DNA from: Rhizorhabdus dicambivorans
GTDB lineage: Bacteria > Pseudomonadota > Alphaproteobacteria > Sphingomonadales > Sphingomonadaceae
NCBI RefSeq assembly: GCF_002355275.1
Contig: NZ_CP023449.1
Span: 2,582,001 to 2,646,000, forward strand
Direction of reading: 5' to 3'
Length of the DNA stretch: 64,000 nucleotides
This document shows, one piece after another, positions 62,773-64,000 of this stretch (its first letter is position 1; each line of letters starts with the position of its first letter). Under the pieces are notes generated by a model. The model had not been told where the DNA came from. It searched no databases and was given only the letters and a program-made list of their open reading frames with translations. The position numbers and the translations under genes were made by a program.

Positions 62773-63734
62773 GCCGACACCGCGCGATTGAGGACAAGGC
62801 GATCGATTGGCTGATCCGCAAGGACGAGCCGGACTGGTCGGAGGGCGACCAAGCTGAGCTGGACGCCTGGATCGGGGAGTCCATGGCCAACCGAGCAGCC
62901 TATCTGCGCGCCGAGTATGGCTGGGCGGAGGCCGAGCGGGTGAAGTCGCTCGGTGACTGGGGCAAGCCTGACTCCAGCAGCAGCCGTCAGCCCATGGGCA
63001 GGTGGTGGTTGGGAGCGATTGCGGCGAGCATCCTCGCTGTGGTTGGAATCGGCACTTATTCATTCGCGCCCCAATTGGCCGATCAGCCGCAGTTGCGGGA
63101 GGCGCGCTTTGACACGCCGGTGGGCGGGCGCAAGGTCATCAATCTCTCGGACGGCAGCAAGATCGATCTCAACACCCAGTCGGTGGTCCGCACCGCGGTT
63201 CACGACAAAAGGCGCGCTGTCTGGTTGGACTCGGGCGAGGCCTATTTCGAGGTTGCGCACCGTAAGGGCGAGCCGTTCGTGGTTTATGCGGGCGAGCAGA
63301 CAATCACTGTGCTTGGCACCAAGTTCTCGGTGCGGCGCGACCAGGATCGGGTGACGGTGAACGTCATCGAGGGCCGTGTGCGGATCGATGACGGCCATAA
63401 CCGCTACACCAACGGGGCGATCATCACTGCCGGCGACACGGCAATTGCTCGCGGCGACTCGACGCTGATTGCAGCCAAGTCCGAAGAGCGTGTCGAGAAC
63501 GCGCTTGCCTGGCGCGACGGCAAGCTGACCTTCAATCTGGTCCCGCTCTCGGAAGCCGCGGCCGAGTTCAACCGCTACAATCGCACCCAGCTGATCATCG
63601 ATCCGTCGGCGGCGGACATCCCGATCGGCGGCATTTTCCAGGCTTCCAATGTCGGCGCGTTCGCGCGGCTGCTGCACGATGCGTACGGGCTCAAATTTGA
63701 ACAGGATGACGATCGCATCACGATTTCAAGCTGA
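62769..63734 (+). CDS. FecR-type transmembrane anti-sigma factor
   Basis: A 321-residue protein that starts at ATG 62769, overlapping the sigma factor stop (ATGA). The N-terminal cytoplasmic domain (DUF4880-like, with IDWLIRKDEPDWSEGDQAELDAW) binds the sigma factor. One membrane helix lies at residues 79-98, and the periplasmic FecR domain follows with VNLSDGS-like INLSDGSKIDLNTQS, SGEAYFEVAHRKGEPFVVYAG and VLGTKFSVR. A C-terminal STN-like domain (FNRYNRTQLIIDPS) ends it. It inhibits the sigma factor until the receptor signals ligand binding. Confidence 0.92.
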   Translation: MSRHRAIEDKAIDWLIRKDEPDWSEGDQAELDAWIGESMANRAAYLRAEYGWAEAERVKSLGDWGKPDSSSSRQPMGRWWLGAIAASILAVVGIGTYSFAPQLADQPQLREARFDTPVGGRKVINLSDGSKIDLNTQSVVRTAVHDKRRAVWLDSGEAYFEVAHRKGEPFVVYAGEQTITVLGTKFSVRRDQDRVTVNVIEGRVRIDDGHNRYTNGAIITAGDTAIARGDSTLIAAKSEERVENALAWRDGKLTFNLVPLSEAAAEFNRYNRTQLIIDPSAADIPIGGIFQASNVGAFARLLHDAYGLKFEQDDDRITISS

Positions 63735-63812
63735 CGATGTTACCCTTTTGGGACGCTCGATTGTCGGGTGCGAGTGGGGCTGAAAAATCTGCCCGGTCCA
63801 AAAGGGGGGAAT

Positions 63813-64000
63813 ATGATCCGCACACTCGCCGCGGCAATCGCGACCAGCAGCATCGTAGCGCTCGCCGCGCCGACGGCCGCGCAGACGCGGGAGTTCAACG
63901 TGCCCGCAGGTCCGCTCAAGGCGGCGCTGGATATGTTCGCGCGTCAGTCTGGGCGTCAGGTGATATACCGCGCCGAAGTCCAATCCGCTCGCTCGCCGGG
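63813..64000 (+). CDS. TonB-dependent receptor with STN signalling domain, N-terminal part
   Basis: The first 62 residues are visible. The signal peptide (MIRTLAAAIATSSIVALAAP, cleavage at AAQ) is followed by an STN domain start: REFNVPAGPLKAALDMFARQ and GRQVIYRAEVQ. The STN domain contacts FecR in the periplasm to signal ligand binding. AAAGGGGGGA precedes ATG 63813. With the sigma and anti-sigma genes it completes a cell-surface signalling module. The barrel lies outside the window, so the ligand is unknown. Confidence 0.88.
   Translation, partial: MIRTLAAAIATSSIVALAAPTAAQTREFNVPAGPLKAALDMFARQSGRQVIYRAEVQSARSP

Overview
This 64 kb window is high-GC alphaproteobacterial chromosome, most likely from a sphingomonad (Sphingomonas, Sphingobium or Rhizorhabdus type). 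I infer this from several TonB-dependent receptors, a TPR-sulfotransferase gene next to a receptor gene, a CckA-type cell-cycle kinase next to recA, a FecI/FecR/receptor module, and short palindromic intergenic repeats. The species cannot be named from the sequence alone. No rRNA, tRNA or CRISPR array was seen.

Layout. 1-3.8 kb, minus strand: a metal-uptake-like group (PepSY membrane protein, TonB receptor, DUF2946-like protein) and a small secreted DUF6265-like protein. 4.1-17 kb, minus strand: a complete glycogen locus (glgP, glgB, glgC, glgA, pgm, glgX and a GH13 alpha-glucosidase), mostly with overlapping stop/start codons. 17.1-19.9 kb, plus strand: a coupled pair of a Rieske oxygenase and a PYROXD2-like FAD oxidoreductase. 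31.6 down to 20.0 kb, minus strand: an arginine succinyltransferase (AST) locus of two AstA paralogues, AstB and AstD. It continues through a coupled M20 hydrolase, a TPR-sulfotransferase, a TonB receptor and an APC amino-acid permease. AstC and AstE are absent, and the M20 enzyme sits where a desuccinylase would be expected.

31.8-41.5 kb: a TRIC-type membrane protein, a lipoprotein, a GNAT acetyltransferase with sppA, the transglutaminase/alpha-E/ATP-grasp operon, and a soluble lytic transglycosylase. 41.5-54 kb, mostly plus strand: housekeeping genes dapA, smpB, a DUF2062 gene, an M13 metallopeptidase, cckA, recA, a VOC protein, a GST, a cytochrome c (minus strand) and alaS. 54-61.5 kb: accessory genes, including an arginine-deiminase-fold hydrolase, a methyltransferase with a ClpP-like protease, small lipoprotein and hypothetical genes, an SDR, a 749-residue protein of unknown function and two very small proteins. 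61.7-62.1 kb: an internally deleted IS3-family remnant. 62.2-64 kb: an ECF sigma factor, a FecR anti-sigma factor and the start of an STN-containing TonB receptor, cut by the window edge.

The most notable points are the rearranged AST locus with its possible desuccinylase replacement and attached uptake genes, a 147-bp element present in two inverted copies 32 kb apart, several families of nested intergenic palindromes, a palindrome-rich recA promoter, and the methyltransferase/ClpP-like pair. Functions are assigned by family motifs read from the translations; no database search was possible.
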